Positions 32,054-41,539 of a DNA stretch of 64,000 bases are shown in pieces. Under the pieces are notes generated by a model. It was not told where the DNA came from and did not search any database. It worked only from the letters and a program-made list of their open reading frames with translations. This DNA is from Guptibacillus algicola. GTDB taxonomy: Bacteria; Bacillota; Bacilli; Bacillales; Guptibacillaceae. The position numbers were made by a program, and so were the translations under genes. Numbering within the stretch: the stretch's first letter is position 1; each line of letters opens with the position of its first letter. The stretch is taken from assembly GCF_020171805.1 (NCBI RefSeq), contig NZ_JAIVAF010000003.1, positions 682,001-746,000 on the forward strand. Reading direction: 5' to 3'.

Positions 32054-33139
32054 TTGGGACTGAGACGACGAATCAAAAGCCCCCGTAAAAGAAATAGAAC
32101 ACAAAAAAGAGGAATGCCGCCTGGCTCTCTCGTTTACGTAGGGGAAGAACACAAGGAAGAAGTGACGATCTCCAGCATCGAATTCAATGAACATGAAGTA
32201 AACGAAAAACAACATGCTTCATTGGACGATCTTAAACCCATGATCCATTCAGAGAAAATCACTTGGATTAATGTGAACGGTGTACATAATGTAGAGGTAG
32301 TTGATGCAATTAGTAAGATGGTGGGGCTTCATCCTTTAACAACAGAAGATATTTTAAATACGGAACATCGTCCAAAGATCGATTTCTTTGAAAATCACTT
32401 ACTTGCTATTGTGAAGATGATCGACCTGGAACAGGATGAAAGTGAACTTGATATCGAACAAGTTAGCTTTATATTATTGGAAAATACTGTTGTTACGTTC
32501 CAGGAAAAGAAAGGCGACTTATTTGATCCAGTTAGACTCATGTTAAAAGAAAACAAAGGCAAAATAAGAAAATCGGGTGCTGATTTTCTATTTTATTCTC
32601 TGATGGATGTCATATTTGATCAATATCTAATCATTATGGATGAAATGGACGATCGAATCGCAACTTTAGAAGGAAATATAATGGAGGATCCAGATAATCA
32701 TTCGTTACAAGATATTAATGAATATAAGAACACGATTCTGCAACTAAAGAAAACAGTGTGGCCTGTCCGAGAAGTTGTTAATAAACTCATTAACCGAAAA
32801 GTACCATATATCAGTGAATCGATTTCATTTTACCTGCAGGATATTCATGATCACATTGTCCAAGCGAACGATATGGTCGAAACGTCACGGGGTCAATTAT
32901 ATGGGTTGTTGGACGTGTATTATTCCACATTAAGTATGAAAATGAATGAAATAATGAAAGTACTCACGATTGTATCTACGATTTTTATCCCATTAACATT
33001 TATAGCTGGAATCTATGGGATGAACTTTGCACATATGCCAGAACTAAGTCTTTCATGGGGCTATCCAGCGGTTTGGATCGTCATGATTATTATCACAGGT
33101 ATTATGGTGATGTACTTTAAAAAGAAAAACTGGTTTTAA
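32054..33139 (+). CDS. corA: CorA magnesium/cobalt transporter
   Basis: A 361-residue CorA. The cytoplasmic alpha/beta domain (KITWINVNGVHNVE, then LTTEDILNTEHRPKIDFFEN) is followed by the long stalk helix. Two C-terminal transmembrane helices flank the selectivity signature YGMNF (~335). The C-terminus is MYFKKKNWF, the usual basic end. The start is probably TTG 32054, five bases after AGGTGA; GTG 32045 overlaps that site. It is the pentameric Mg2+ channel of the plasma membrane. The following SDR starts within 15 bp and may be cotranscribed. Confidence 0.88.
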   Translation: MGLRRRIKSPRKRNRTQKRGMPPGSLVYVGEEHKEEVTISSIEFNEHEVNEKQHASLDDLKPMIHSEKITWINVNGVHNVEVVDAISKMVGLHPLTTEDILNTEHRPKIDFFENHLLAIVKMIDLEQDESELDIEQVSFILLENTVVTFQEKKGDLFDPVRLMLKENKGKIRKSGADFLFYSLMDVIFDQYLIIMDEMDDRIATLEGNIMEDPDNHSLQDINEYKNTILQLKKTVWPVREVVNKLINRKVPYISESISFYLQDIHDHIVQANDMVETSRGQLYGLLDVYYSTLSMKMNEIMKVLTIVSTIFIPLTFIAGIYGMNFAHMPELSLSWGYPAVWIVMIIITGIMVMYFKKKNWF

Positions 33140-33151
33140 GAGGTGAATCGG

Positions 33152-33883
33152 ATGGAAGAAGTAGTTGTGGTAACAGGAGCAGGGCATGGAATCGGACGGG
33201 GAATTGCGGTCGAGTATGCTGAAAAGGGAAGTTATGTGATCTTAGCGGATAAAGATGTTGAAAACTGTGAACAGACGTTACGAATGATGAAGGGAAACAA
33301 TGGTGAAATTATTAAAGCGGATGTAAGTGATCCTGAATCCATTCAAGCATTGATGAATACAATCGATCAAAATTTTGGAAAGTTAGATGTCTTAATAAAT
33401 AATGCTGGTGTCACTGCTTTTACACCAATGGACGAGCTCAGCGTGAATGAATGGGATCATATCATAAATACGAATTTAAGAAGTGTTTTTCTTTGCTCTC
33501 AGGCAGCAGCGAAGATAATGAGGAAGAATGAAAGAGGCTCCATTATTAATATAGCGTCAACTAGAGCGTCTATGTCTGAACCAGGCAGTGAAGCATATGC
33601 TGCAAGTAAGGGAGGAATCGTTGCGCTTACGCATGCCCTTGCGATTTCTCTTGCAGAGGACCATATTACCGTAAATAGTATCAGCCCAGGCTGGATCGAA
33701 GTTTCAGATTATGAAGGGCTACGAAATAAAGATCATCTTCAGCATCCTTCTAAAAGAGTAGGTAAGCCATCAGATATTGCTAGAGCTTGCCTGTTCTTAT
33801 CACACCGAGACAACGATTTCGTTACTGGCGAAAACCTTGTGATCGATGGTGGGATGACTCGTAAAATGATCTATGAACACTAA
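33152..33883 (+). CDS. Short-chain dehydrogenase/reductase
   Basis: A 243-residue classical SDR. It has TGAGHGIGRGIAVEYAEKGS (NAD(P)-binding TGxxxGIG), NNAGVTAFTPMDEL, a catalytic Ser in IINIASTRAS and YAASKGG (YxxxK). GWIEVSDYEG and GENLVIDGGMT follow. An acidic ADKD after the second strand favours NAD over NADP. ATG 33152 is 7 bases after AGAGGTG. The closest groups are 3-oxoacyl-ACP reductases and glucose 1-dehydrogenases; substrate cannot be told. Confidence 0.83.
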   Translation: MEEVVVVTGAGHGIGRGIAVEYAEKGSYVILADKDVENCEQTLRMMKGNNGEIIKADVSDPESIQALMNTIDQNFGKLDVLINNAGVTAFTPMDELSVNEWDHIINTNLRSVFLCSQAAAKIMRKNERGSIINIASTRASMSEPGSEAYAASKGGIVALTHALAISLAEDHITVNSISPGWIEVSDYEGLRNKDHLQHPSKRVGKPSDIARACLFLSHRDNDFVTGENLVIDGGMTRKMIYEH

Positions 33884-33996
33884 AGCGATTGCAGTTAACG
33901 GACAATCATGTTTCATGTTACTATTAATAAAGACCCTTCATTAGAAATTAGAAAAAAAGATTAACAGGGTGAATCATGCTTGAGGGGAAGTTGTAA

Positions 33997-34452
33997 ATGG
34001 CTAAGCATATGGAATTGCCTAATTTGTACGAAACAGGAATACAAGATTTGATCATCTCAGCTGAAAAAGTGGCTCACGTCCAATTGTCTAACCCGCTGGA
34101 GCACGCCATGCTTATTCTTATTAAATCTGGATATTCTTCTATACCTGTTCTTGATACAAAGTTCAGGCTAAAAGGATTAATCAGTCAACCACTTATTTTG
34201 GATTCGATCCTTGGAATCGAGAGAATTGAGTTTGAGAAGTTAAGCGACTATGTTGTTGAAGATGTCATGAACACTGACATTCCATGCATTAATGAAAATG
34301 AAGGTTTTTTCAAAGGTCTAAAGCTATCGATCGATCATCCTTTTTTATGTGTAGTGGATGACGAGAACATTTTCAAAGGGATCTTAACACGAAGAGCACT
34401 CTTGAAATTTGTTAACAGGTATCTTCACGAATCCTCATTTAAACGATCATAA
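33997..34452 (+). CDS. darB: CBS-domain c-di-AMP receptor DarB/CbpB (YkuL)
   Basis: A 151-residue protein with two CBS domains (SGYSSIPVLDTKFRLKGLIS at ~47-66 and HPFLCVVDDENIFKGILTRR at ~112-131). Length and order match YkuL, which binds c-di-AMP and, in the apo form, stimulates the (p)ppGpp synthetase Rel and pyruvate carboxylase. Gene order also agrees: ykuL is upstream of ccpC in B. subtilis, although three genes intervene here. ATG 33997 follows GAGGGG. It is monocistronic with a strong terminator. Confidence 0.85.
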   Translation: MAKHMELPNLYETGIQDLIISAEKVAHVQLSNPLEHAMLILIKSGYSSIPVLDTKFRLKGLISQPLILDSILGIERIEFEKLSDYVVEDVMNTDIPCINENEGFFKGLKLSIDHPFLCVVDDENIFKGILTRRALLKFVNRYLHESSFKRS

Positions 34453-34466
34453 TAAACTCAGGTGAG

Positions 34467-34495
34467 AAACCCGGTATGGAAATGCCGGGTTTTTC
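34467..34495 (+). terminator. Intrinsic terminator after darB
   Basis: A 10-bp stem (34467-34476 with 34483-34492, one G-U pair), 6-nt loop, T run. Confidence 0.88.
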
Positions 34496-34561
34496 TGTAT
34501 TCATCTGTTTAAAAAACTTATAAAGTATAGGTATAGAACTTTGATAATTGGAGTTGTGAGG

Positions 34562-36079
34562 ATGAAGTATTTAGCAGAGAAGATTTCTATAAGTGTGAGA
34601 AATAAAGAAACAAACCGCCCACTCGTATTGACAGCCATTGTGATCGGTATGTTCATGGCAGCGATTGAGGGAACGATTGTTTCAACTGCTATGCCTGGTA
34701 TCGTTTCAGACCTTGGTGGCTTCTCTAAATTCAGCTGGGTTTTTTCATCGTACTTGTTAATGTCAGCGATTACAGTACTACTGTTTGGGAAGCTATCAGA
34801 CTTATTTGGTAGAAAGCCTATTTATACATTTGGAGTGGTAGTGTTTTTATTAGGCTCAGTGTTGTGCGGTTTTGCAGAGACGATGGAAGCACTTATTTTC
34901 TTTCGGTTGATACAAGGAATAGGGGCAGGAGCGGTCCAGCCGATCGCACTAACAATAGTAGGGGATCTTTACTCAATGGAAGAAAGGGCGAAAATACAGG
35001 GCTATTTAGCGAGTGTTTGGGGGATCTCGGCTATAACTGGTCCTGCACTCGGCGGTCTGTTCGTTACATATTTTGATTGGGCATGGGTATTTTGGATGAA
35101 CGTACCGCTTGGCATTCTTTCTCTTATTGGAGTTCTTTTATTACTTCACGAGAAAATCGAAAAAAAGAAAAAGTCAGTTGATTACCCTGGAGCTATCATT
35201 CTATTACTCTCAGTTAGTGCACTAATGGTTATTCTCATTCAAGGAGGTACCTATTGGGCGTGGTCATCCGTAACAATTATCGCTCTTTCAGGATTTACAA
35301 TACTAGGCATTTGCTCGTTTTTTCTCGTTGAAAAGCGAGCTAGGGAACCAATTATGCCCCTTGGAATATGGAGGGATCCTGTCATATCTTTATCAAACTC
35401 AGTTACGTTTACAACTGGAATTATTATAATTGGTGTTTCAAGTTTCTTACCAACTTTCGTTCAAGGTGTTATGGAAAAATCACCGATCGTAGCCGGATTT
35501 ACTCTTACTACGATGTCGATAGGATGGCCGATTGCTTCTACAATTGCTGGAAAGCTCGTCATAAAAATAGGTTTTCGAATAACATCTGTGTTAGGCGGTC
35601 TTTCGCTTCTTTTGGGGTCTACGATCTATATGTTGATGACGCCAGAACTCGGACCACTTTTCGCAGGCACAGGATCATTCTTTATCGGTATTGGAATGGG
35701 TTTAACCTCTACTACATTTATTGTAGCGATACAAGGCGCAGTTCCTTGGGAGAAAAGAGGAATTGCAACAGCTTCTAATGTATTCATGAGAACCCTTGGG
35801 AGTGCAGTTGGTGCAGCTCTACTTGGAGGTATATTGAATAGTAGGTTAATGCGATATATCGAGCAACGTCAAACGAGTGAAAGTCTTGGAATTAATTCTG
35901 CAAACATGCTACTTGATGAAGAAAAACGTAACACCCTTGATTCCACAACGCTAGAAGTACTACAAAATGGATTAACCGTTTCACTCAAGTGGGTATATGG
36001 TGGAATCGGCATTTTAGCTCTTATCAGTTTTGTAGTAGTGCTATTCATGCCTAAAAGGTCAAAGAAAAAATCCGACTGA
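34562..36079 (+). CDS. MFS multidrug exporter, DHA2 (14-TM) family
   Basis: A 505-residue drug/H+ antiporter with about 14 transmembrane helices. Motif A is GKLSDLFGRKPIYTFG after helix 2, motif C is GISAITGPALGGLF in helix 5, and FFRLIQGIGAGAVQPIALTI lies in helix 4. IEGTIVSTAMPGIV in helix 1 is the DHA2 (EmrB/QacA) signature. ATG 34562 is 8 bases after GGAG. It is the first of three genes lying between darB and ccpC. Substrate unknown. Confidence 0.87.
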   Translation: MKYLAEKISISVRNKETNRPLVLTAIVIGMFMAAIEGTIVSTAMPGIVSDLGGFSKFSWVFSSYLLMSAITVLLFGKLSDLFGRKPIYTFGVVVFLLGSVLCGFAETMEALIFFRLIQGIGAGAVQPIALTIVGDLYSMEERAKIQGYLASVWGISAITGPALGGLFVTYFDWAWVFWMNVPLGILSLIGVLLLLHEKIEKKKKSVDYPGAIILLLSVSALMVILIQGGTYWAWSSVTIIALSGFTILGICSFFLVEKRAREPIMPLGIWRDPVISLSNSVTFTTGIIIIGVSSFLPTFVQGVMEKSPIVAGFTLTTMSIGWPIASTIAGKLVIKIGFRITSVLGGLSLLLGSTIYMLMTPELGPLFAGTGSFFIGIGMGLTSTTFIVAIQGAVPWEKRGIATASNVFMRTLGSAVGAALLGGILNSRLMRYIEQRQTSESLGINSANMLLDEEKRNTLDSTTLEVLQNGLTVSLKWVYGGIGILALISFVVVLFMPKRSKKKSD

Positions 36080-36095
36080 GTCATAAGTCGGATTT
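36061..36095 (-). terminator. Intrinsic terminator shared by converging genes
   Basis: AAATCCGACT (36068-36077) / AGTCGGATTT (36086-36095), 8-nt loop. A strong T run follows only on the minus strand (36067-36061), so it mainly ends the VOC gene. It overlaps the stop codons of both converging genes. Confidence 0.8.
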
Positions 36096-36455
36096 CGGTT
36101 GAATAAATTCAATTCTATTTCTGAATGGATCAAAGAATGTAAATCGTTCGAAGCCATCGATTGGCGTTTCTTCTTGGATGAACACATCATGCTTTTCCAA
36201 TATGGACCGAGCTTCCGAAATATTTCCTACTTCAAAGGCTGGATGACGTTTACCGGGAGATATGTCGGGTTCAGTCCCAATGTGGACCTCAATTCCTGCA
36301 CAAGTGAGCCAAAATCCTCCATTTTTCTTTAGTGCTTCAGGTTTTTCAATTTCAGTAAACCCAAGAATACCCTTATAGAACGTTCTTGCATGATCTTCCA
36401 TTCCATGTGGAATACAGATCTGAATATGATGTAATCTACGATAATCGATCTTCAT
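36081..36455 (-). CDS. VOC/glyoxalase-family protein
   Basis: A 124-residue vicinal-oxygen-chelate protein. It has LHHIQICIPHGMEDHARTFY (first His ligand), GIEVHIGTEPD, HPAFEVGNISEARSILE and FDPFRNRIEFIQP (terminal Glu). It is not close to the VOC protein at 31043. The next gene on the strand is a TSUP permease 12 bp upstream, so the two probably form an operon. Function unknown. Confidence 0.78.
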   Translation of the reverse strand: MKIDYRRLHHIQICIPHGMEDHARTFYKGILGFTEIEKPEALKKNGGFWLTCAGIEVHIGTEPDISPGKRHPAFEVGNISEARSILEKHDVFIQEETPIDGFERFTFFDPFRNRIEFIQPKSDL

Positions 36456-36467
36456 CTCGATACCTCC

Positions 36468-37208
36468 TTAAAAATGATTTGAGAAAATACTGTAGCAAAC
36501 TTGGCAAATCAATAGGATCGTCATCGTTCGGAGCAGCCAATTCACTTGTGATAATGACAATTTGTCGGCAATCCTTACCGATATTTGAGCACCCGTGATT
36601 GACCCGATAGCAAGTGGTATGGCTATCGCCATATTCAGATGCCCACTCATGAAGTAGACGAGTACAGCACCAGTGCAGCTTAGAAACGTGTTGAAGCGGG
36701 TTAAACCGATCGAAAACAGATAAGATAGACCACTCTGTCTAAATAAATGCATTTGAAGTGTTGCTTGACCTGGGCCAAATGAGCCATCATACCAGCCGAT
36801 TACGCCTAGGAAAGGAAGAGCTTTTGTAGGCACTTTCTTTAGAGTCGTGCTCGATTGCCTTTTTTTGAGAAACGATATCCCTAAAGCTGCGATTAGGAGC
36901 GAAGCAGCAAATAGTTGGAGAGCTTGTTCAGATAGTGATGAAGCGAATAATCCTCCACATACCCCACCTACTAAGGCGATTGGACCTGTCTTAAATGCTT
37001 CTTTCATCACGAGCTCTTTTCTTCGTAACAATACAAAAAAGCTTGAAAAAGAACTCAGCATGTTAGAGAATTTGTTAGCAGAAATAATTGAGTGGATCGG
37101 TAGTCCGAGTAAGATCATAGCAGGAACATTTATTAATCCCCCGCTACCTGATAATGTTCCTATAAAGGTAGCGATAAGTCCAATTCCAAAAAGCCACAGC
37201 CATTCCAT
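36468..37208 (-). CDS. TSUP-family (TauE/SafE) membrane permease
   Basis: A 246-residue protein with about eight transmembrane helices in two repeats. The first repeat has the hallmark GTLSGSGGLINVPAMILLGL, the second GWYDGSFGPGQATLQ. The family exports sulfite, sulfoacetate or other organosulfonates. ATG 37208 is preceded by AAAGGGTGAT at good spacing. It is cotranscribed with the VOC gene and divergent from ccpC. Substrate unknown; a link to the sulfotransferase genes elsewhere in the window would be speculation. Confidence 0.83.
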   Translation of the reverse strand: MEWLWLFGIGLIATFIGTLSGSGGLINVPAMILLGLPIHSIISANKFSNMLSSFSSFFVLLRRKELVMKEAFKTGPIALVGGVCGGLFASSLSEQALQLFAASLLIAALGISFLKKRQSSTTLKKVPTKALPFLGVIGWYDGSFGPGQATLQMHLFRQSGLSYLFSIGLTRFNTFLSCTGAVLVYFMSGHLNMAIAIPLAIGSITGAQISVRIADKLSLSQVNWLLRTMTILLICQVCYSIFSNHF

Positions 37209-37382
37209 TTGTATCACCCTTTAATTCATCGTTTGCTCTTTCCTGTAGGAGTCTCTTCCTTTAGTATAGTATCGAACAGGTGATAATGAAATTAGATAAT
37301 AATGATTAAAAGACATAAGAAAAACTTATAGTATAGGTGTAATGATTACGAATAGATAGTTCGAATGATGGAGAGTGATGAC

Positions 37383-38240
37383 ATGAGTACTGAATATAAA
37401 GTGCTTTCGATTCTTGATGAAGAAAAAAACATGCGAAGAGCGGCAGAGCGGTTGTATGTGTCTCAACCCGCTTTAAGTCAGCGTCTGCAGTCCATTGAAA
37501 AAGCTTGGGGCGTTCCGATCTTCCTTAGGTCGCAAAAAGGATTAACGGTAACACCTGCAGGAGAGCGAATCATAGCTTTTGCAAACGATACGTTGAAGAG
37601 AGAAGAAAAGGTTTATGAAGCCTTAACATCGCTAAGTTCAGAAGTTCACGGAACGTTGAAGCTTGCAGTGGCATCCATAATAGGACAGTATTGGCTTCCT
37701 TCAATATTAAAAAGATTTGTGGAGAATTACCCTAGCGTGAAAATTTCTCTCGTAACAGGGTGGAGTAGTGAGATTCTGAAGTATTTATATGAAGATGATA
37801 TTCACGTGGGTATTATAAGAGGGAAACCAGATTGGAGAGGGAGAAGCCATTACCTGTTATCAGATGAACTCTATTTAGTCGATACAACTATTCGTTCGAT
37901 CGAAGAGCTTCAACAAACGGAGAAACCCTTCATCCAGTTCAAAAGTGATTCGACCTATTACCAGGAGATTCAAGAATGGTGGCAAACTCAATCATTTGCA
38001 CCTCCAAAGAAAACGATTGTCGTCGATCAAATTGAGACGTGCAAACAGATGGCGCTTAACGGCATCGGGTATGCCATTCTTCCATCGATTAGTATCACAG
38101 AGGACGTGAACGAATACTATAGGATTCCTTTGTTAGACAAAGAAGGAAAGCCGCTGAAAAGAGATACATGGCTTTTAACAAATGATACAGCACTACAACT
38201 GAAACAGGTGGAGAAATTTCTTGAACTACTTGATACCTAG
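37383..38240 (+). CDS. ccpC: LysR-family regulator CcpC
   Basis: A 285-residue LysR-type regulator. The winged helix-turn-helix is NMRRAAERLYVSQPALSQRL followed by FLRSQKGLTVTPAGERI. The effector domain has GTLKLAVASIIGQYWLP, VTGWSSEILKYLYEDDIHVG and IRGKPDWRGR, which closely match CcpC of Bacillus, the citrate-responsive repressor of citB and citZ. Position between darB and dapH is as in B. subtilis. ATG 37383 is 9 bases after GGAG; the ATG six codons earlier lacks a site. In this organism it probably controls TCA branch genes elsewhere. Confidence 0.85.
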   Translation: MSTEYKVLSILDEEKNMRRAAERLYVSQPALSQRLQSIEKAWGVPIFLRSQKGLTVTPAGERIIAFANDTLKREEKVYEALTSLSSEVHGTLKLAVASIIGQYWLPSILKRFVENYPSVKISLVTGWSSEILKYLYEDDIHVGIIRGKPDWRGRSHYLLSDELYLVDTTIRSIEELQQTEKPFIQFKSDSTYYQEIQEWWQTQSFAPPKKTIVVDQIETCKQMALNGIGYAILPSISITEDVNEYYRIPLLDKEGKPLKRDTWLLTNDTALQLKQVEKFLELLDT

Positions 38241-38341
38241 TAAATCATTAGACTTCACGAAAATTATCATGTACGATAAAATGAAAAGCATGCGGCAAAG
38301 CCGTGTAGCTATTTGGATGTAACTAAGGAGGAAGAATATTC

Positions 38342-39061
38342 ATGAAACAGATGGATGCAAACGAAATTATTAGCTTTATTCAAAACAGCGAGAAATCAAC
38401 TCCTGTTAAAGTACATATTAAAGGGAACCTAGACGGAATCGACTTCGGTAGTAACACGAAGACGTTTATTACCGGTGATACTGGTGTTCTTTTCGGTGAA
38501 TGGAAAGAGATTAAGCACGTACTTGAAAATGAGGCTTCAAACATTGAAGATTACGTTGTAGAAAATGATCGTCGTAACTCTGCTATCCCGATGCTAGATC
38601 TTAAAGGTATTCAAGCTCGAATTGAGCCAGGAGCGGTTATTCGTGATCAGGTTGAGATCGGTAACAATGCTGTCATCATGATGGGTGCAATGATCAACAT
38701 TGGCTCTGTAGTCGGCGAAGGTACGATGATCGACATGAACGTTGTTCTTGGTGGACGCGCTACTGTAGGTAAAAACTGTCACATCGGTGCAGGTGCTGTT
38801 CTAGCAGGTGTCATCGAGCCACCTTCTGCATCTCCGGTAATTATTGAAGATGACGTAGTAGTCGGTGCGAACGCTGTGGTTCTTGAAGGCGTAAAAGTTG
38901 GGAAAGGTGCAGTTATTGCGGCTGGATCGATCGTAACAGAAGATGTTCCTGAATTTACGCTAGTTGGAGGTACTCCTGCAAGAGTACTAAAAGAAATCGA
39001 TGATCAAACTCGCTCTAAGACTGAAATCAAAAAAGAGCTTCGTCAGCTAAAAGCAGACTGA
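38342..39061 (+). CDS. dapH: Tetrahydrodipicolinate N-acetyltransferase DapH
   Basis: A 239-residue left-handed beta-helix acyltransferase. Hexapeptide repeats run from about residue 90 ([19 protein letters not shown]) to 215, including [20 protein letters not shown] and [20 protein letters not shown]. It acetylates tetrahydrodipicolinate in the acetylase branch of lysine and meso-diaminopimelate synthesis, supplying peptidoglycan and spore dipicolinate precursors. ATG 38342 has AAGGAGGA upstream. It is cotranscribed with dapL 7 bp downstream. No lysine riboswitch fits in the 100-bp upstream gap. Confidence 0.93.
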   Translation: MKQMDANEIISFIQNSEKSTPVKVHIKGNLDGIDFGSNTKTFITGDTGVLFGEWKEIKHVLENEASNIEDYVVENDRRNSAIPMLDLKGIQARIEPGAVIRDQVEIGNNAVIMMGAMINIGSVVGEGTMIDMNVVLGGRATVGKNCHIGAGAVLAGVIEPPSASPVIIEDDVVVGANAVVLEGVKVGKGAVIAAGSIVTEDVPEFTLVGGTPARVLKEIDDQTRSKTEIKKELRQLKAD

Positions 39062-39068
39062 TTTCAGA

Positions 39069-40184
39069 ATGGACAATAGAGCAGTAAGAAGAGATCTGCA
39101 CCGCATTCCAGAAGCAGGGTTTCAGGAATATAAAACACAACAATATTTACTTCAGTTTATCGAACAGCTTTCAGAAGAGCATCTTGAAGTGAAAACGTGG
39201 AAAACTGGAATTCTTGTACTTGTAAAAGGTAGCAACCCTTCAAAGACCGTTGGTTACCGCACGGATATAGATGGTCTTCCTATTAAAGAGGAAACAGATT
39301 ATCTGTTTCAATCTGAACACGAGGGTTACATGCATGCGTGTGGACATGACTTCCATATGACGATTGCTTTATCGCTTCTTGAGCATTATTCTGGCAATCA
39401 GGTGAAAGACAATCTACTCTTTATTTTTCAACCGGCAGAAGAAGGCCCAGGTGGAGCTCTTCCGATGTTAGCATCAGAAGAATTTAACGCTTGGAAGCCT
39501 GATCAAATGGTTGCGCTCCATGTTGCACCTGAATACCCTGTTGGTACTGTCGCGACAAAACCCGGTTTGCTTTTTGCAAATACGTCAGAGCTTTTTATCG
39601 ATTTAATAGGTAAAGGTGGTCATGCTGCTTACCCTCACCTTACAAAGGATATGGTGGTGGCTGGTAGCCATCTAGTGACGCAACTTCAGTCGATCGTTTC
39701 GCGAAATATCGATCCTCTTGATTCTGCTGTTGTAACGATAGGGAAAATAGAGGGTGGTACGAAGCAAAACATTATCGCTGAGACTTCTCGTTTAGAAGGC
39801 ACGATCAGATCTCTTTCAGCAGAGTCCATGACTCTAGTGAAAGAACGAATCGAAGCGATCATTAAAGGAATTGAAGCTTCATTTGAATGTGAAGCAAGCA
39901 TTGATTATGGTTCGAATTACTATCAAGTATTCAATGAAGCAACTTTAGTCGAAAGATTTATGGAAATCACTCGCAAGCTAAACGATATCTCCGTAATCGA
40001 GTGTCGTGAAGCGATGACTGGTGAAGACTTTGGGTATTTCTTACGTGACATACCTGGATTCATGTTTTGGCTAGGAGTAAACTCCGAATCTGGTCTCCAT
40101 TCTTCTACATTAAAACCTGACGAAGCTGCAATCGACATTGCATACGATGTGCTCACAAACTACATCGATACCATTACAGAATAA
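39069..40184 (+). CDS. dapL: N-acetyldiaminopimelate deacetylase (YkuR)
   Basis: A 371-residue M20-family amidohydrolase. It has [29 protein letters not shown], the metal-binding [32 protein letters not shown] in the dimerisation domain and [11 protein letters not shown]. It removes the acetyl group from N-acetyl-L,L-diaminopimelate in the acetylase branch. Pairing with dapH is as in B. subtilis ykuQR. Length agrees with the family. Confidence 0.92.
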   Translation: MDNRAVRRDLHRIPEAGFQEYKTQQYLLQFIEQLSEEHLEVKTWKTGILVLVKGSNPSKTVGYRTDIDGLPIKEETDYLFQSEHEGYMHACGHDFHMTIALSLLEHYSGNQVKDNLLFIFQPAEEGPGGALPMLASEEFNAWKPDQMVALHVAPEYPVGTVATKPGLLFANTSELFIDLIGKGGHAAYPHLTKDMVVAGSHLVTQLQSIVSRNIDPLDSAVVTIGKIEGGTKQNIIAETSRLEGTIRSLSAESMTLVKERIEAIIKGIEASFECEASIDYGSNYYQVFNEATLVERFMEITRKLNDISVIECREAMTGEDFGYFLRDIPGFMFWLGVNSESGLHSSTLKPDEAAIDIAYDVLTNYIDTITE

Positions 40185-40188
40185 GAAG

Positions 40189-40217
40189 ACGCCCCGAGTG
40201 AATTACTCGGGGCGTTT
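40189..40217 (+). terminator. Intrinsic terminator after dapHL
   Basis: Perfect 11-bp GC-rich stem (40189-40199 with 40205-40215), 5-nt loop, short T run. Confidence 0.85.
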
Positions 40218-40306
40218 CTGCTTTTGAAAAATATGAATTTGGTAATCCCATAGCTCACTTACTTCTCTAAGTTGTTCTATATATCATCTATTTCCTACAT
40301 AACAAG

Positions 40307-40439
40307 GTTGATTGGAGCGGAAGGTGCTCGACTTCAGCGGGATGTGCGGGACAGGTGAGACCGCACAGGAGCGATTTTGGCGACGAGGAGGCTCACCGAC
40401 CGACACGCGGAAAGCGAGCATCCTAGAGCGGAAATCAAC
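40307..40439 (+). repeat. Intergenic structured repeat, copy 1
   Basis: A GC-rich ~133-bp element, clearly different in composition from its surroundings. It begins GTTGATTGGAGCGGAAGG and ends GAGCGGAAATCAAC, so GTTGATT is inverted at the two ends. Internal pairing includes GGTGAG (40357 region) with CTCACC (40391 region). A second copy in the opposite orientation lies at 62660-62787. I recall this as a repeat family dispersed in Bacillaceae intergenic regions. It occupies most of the 311-bp gap between dapL and the sulfotransferase gene; short open frames across it are not genes. Confidence 0.8.
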
Positions 40440-40528
40440 TCCCACATGCATAGAAACAACACTCCAAAAAGCTTTAATGATATAACTCAAAAGTGTCTAG
40501 ATGTTAGCAAAAGAAAATGCTCCTAAGT

Positions 40529-41305
40529 TCACAAAGGCTTCAAAGTTAAGCTGTAATTGTAATTCTCGAAGTCCTGTTTATATATTTCTCTAACCAAACC
40601 GATCGTTTCATCACTATAGAAGTTGTGATATGTCGGTAGGGAATCGTTTAGTGAAGAAGCTGTCATCTTGATATCAGCAAAGGATTCTTCACCGAATTCC
40701 GCCATTTTTTGAGCTACATGATGTGGAGACTTAACAATCTTCTCGATAGGAGAGGGGAGAAGGCTATATTGTTTTTCAATCTTCTTTAATTCATCACTGA
40801 ATTGTTCAAGCCTAATATAGTTCTTTATTAATAATTCTTCCCCTTCAGTGTATTGCTGAGCAATATGAAGGTTGATCGTTCCCTTTTTAACCCCTCTTTT
40901 TCGAATTACATACAAAAATTGTTTAAACGACATACCATCTTTCAGATGTGGAGCTAAATTATTCATGATGCTCGGATTGATTAGAGTTGCGAAATAAGAA
41001 CTCACTGCTCGTGTATATGGATCACGAACAAGCTTGTAAATGTCCTTTTCGTTAGTCATCAACGATTTCGTTATTTTGCTTTTATGATTTGGTTGTTTTT
41101 CAAATTCGTTCATTCTATATAGATGAATAGATTCGTAATTCGTTGCAGTTTGAAGTAATCCAATTTGGTAAAAGTACCATTTAACGAGTGATGTACAACC
41201 TGCTTTTGGACTCCAGAAAAGTAAAATAGGGAATGTAGGGTCGTATAAAGGAAGTGGTGGCGATACGAGTTTGTTAATGATGACTTCTCGTTCGAGGTTA
41301 TCCAT
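40529..41305 (-). CDS. Sulfotransferase family 2 protein
   Basis: A 258-residue protein of the Sulfotransfer_2 (carbohydrate sulfotransferase-like) type. It has LLFWSPKAGCTSLVKWYFYQ (5'-phosphosulfate loop, Pro-Lys-x-Gly-Cys-Thr-Ser, ~25) and YKLVRDPYTRAVSSYFATLI (3'-phosphate site, ~83). A helical C-terminal part includes IRLEQFSDEL. It is distinct from the two enzymes at 13.6 and 17.6 kb. ATG 41305 has GGAG but at a long 14-base spacing, so the start is less certain. It lies between dapL and ykuS, adjacent genes in B. subtilis, next to the intergenic repeat, and may be an insertion. Confidence 0.78.
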   Translation of the reverse strand: MDNLEREVIINKLVSPPLPLYDPTFPILLFWSPKAGCTSLVKWYFYQIGLLQTATNYESIHLYRMNEFEKQPNHKSKITKSLMTNEKDIYKLVRDPYTRAVSSYFATLINPSIMNNLAPHLKDGMSFKQFLYVIRKRGVKKGTINLHIAQQYTEGEELLIKNYIRLEQFSDELKKIEKQYSLLPSPIEKIVKSPHHVAQKMAEFGEESFADIKMTASSLNDSLPTYHNFYSDETIGLVREIYKQDFENYNYSLTLKPL

Positions 41306-41539
41306 AGATGTTCGATCATCTCCTTTTAAAGCTAGTCCTATTTTTGAATATATTGATATAGTATGCAGCATAATGTACGAAAGTGAGCCCTAACGCTACT
41401 CTTATATATGTAAGTAAACCTATTGGCTTCTTAATGAATTCTTGAGTTTCTTATGATTAGCATGCATAATTTAACAAATATAGTTCATCCTAACTCTAGT
41501 ACTCGTAACACATACATATAGGGGAAGGGAGTGAATAGC

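Noticed and set aside
38241-38341. Lysine riboswitch upstream of dapH
   Set aside because: The gap is only about 100 bp and shows only a small CGGC/GCCG hairpin, too short for an L-box.
40284-40490. Minus-strand open frame of 68 codons across repeat copy 1
   Set aside because: It follows the GC-rich structured repeat, has no ribosome site, and the same element at 62.7 kb does not preserve it as a gene.
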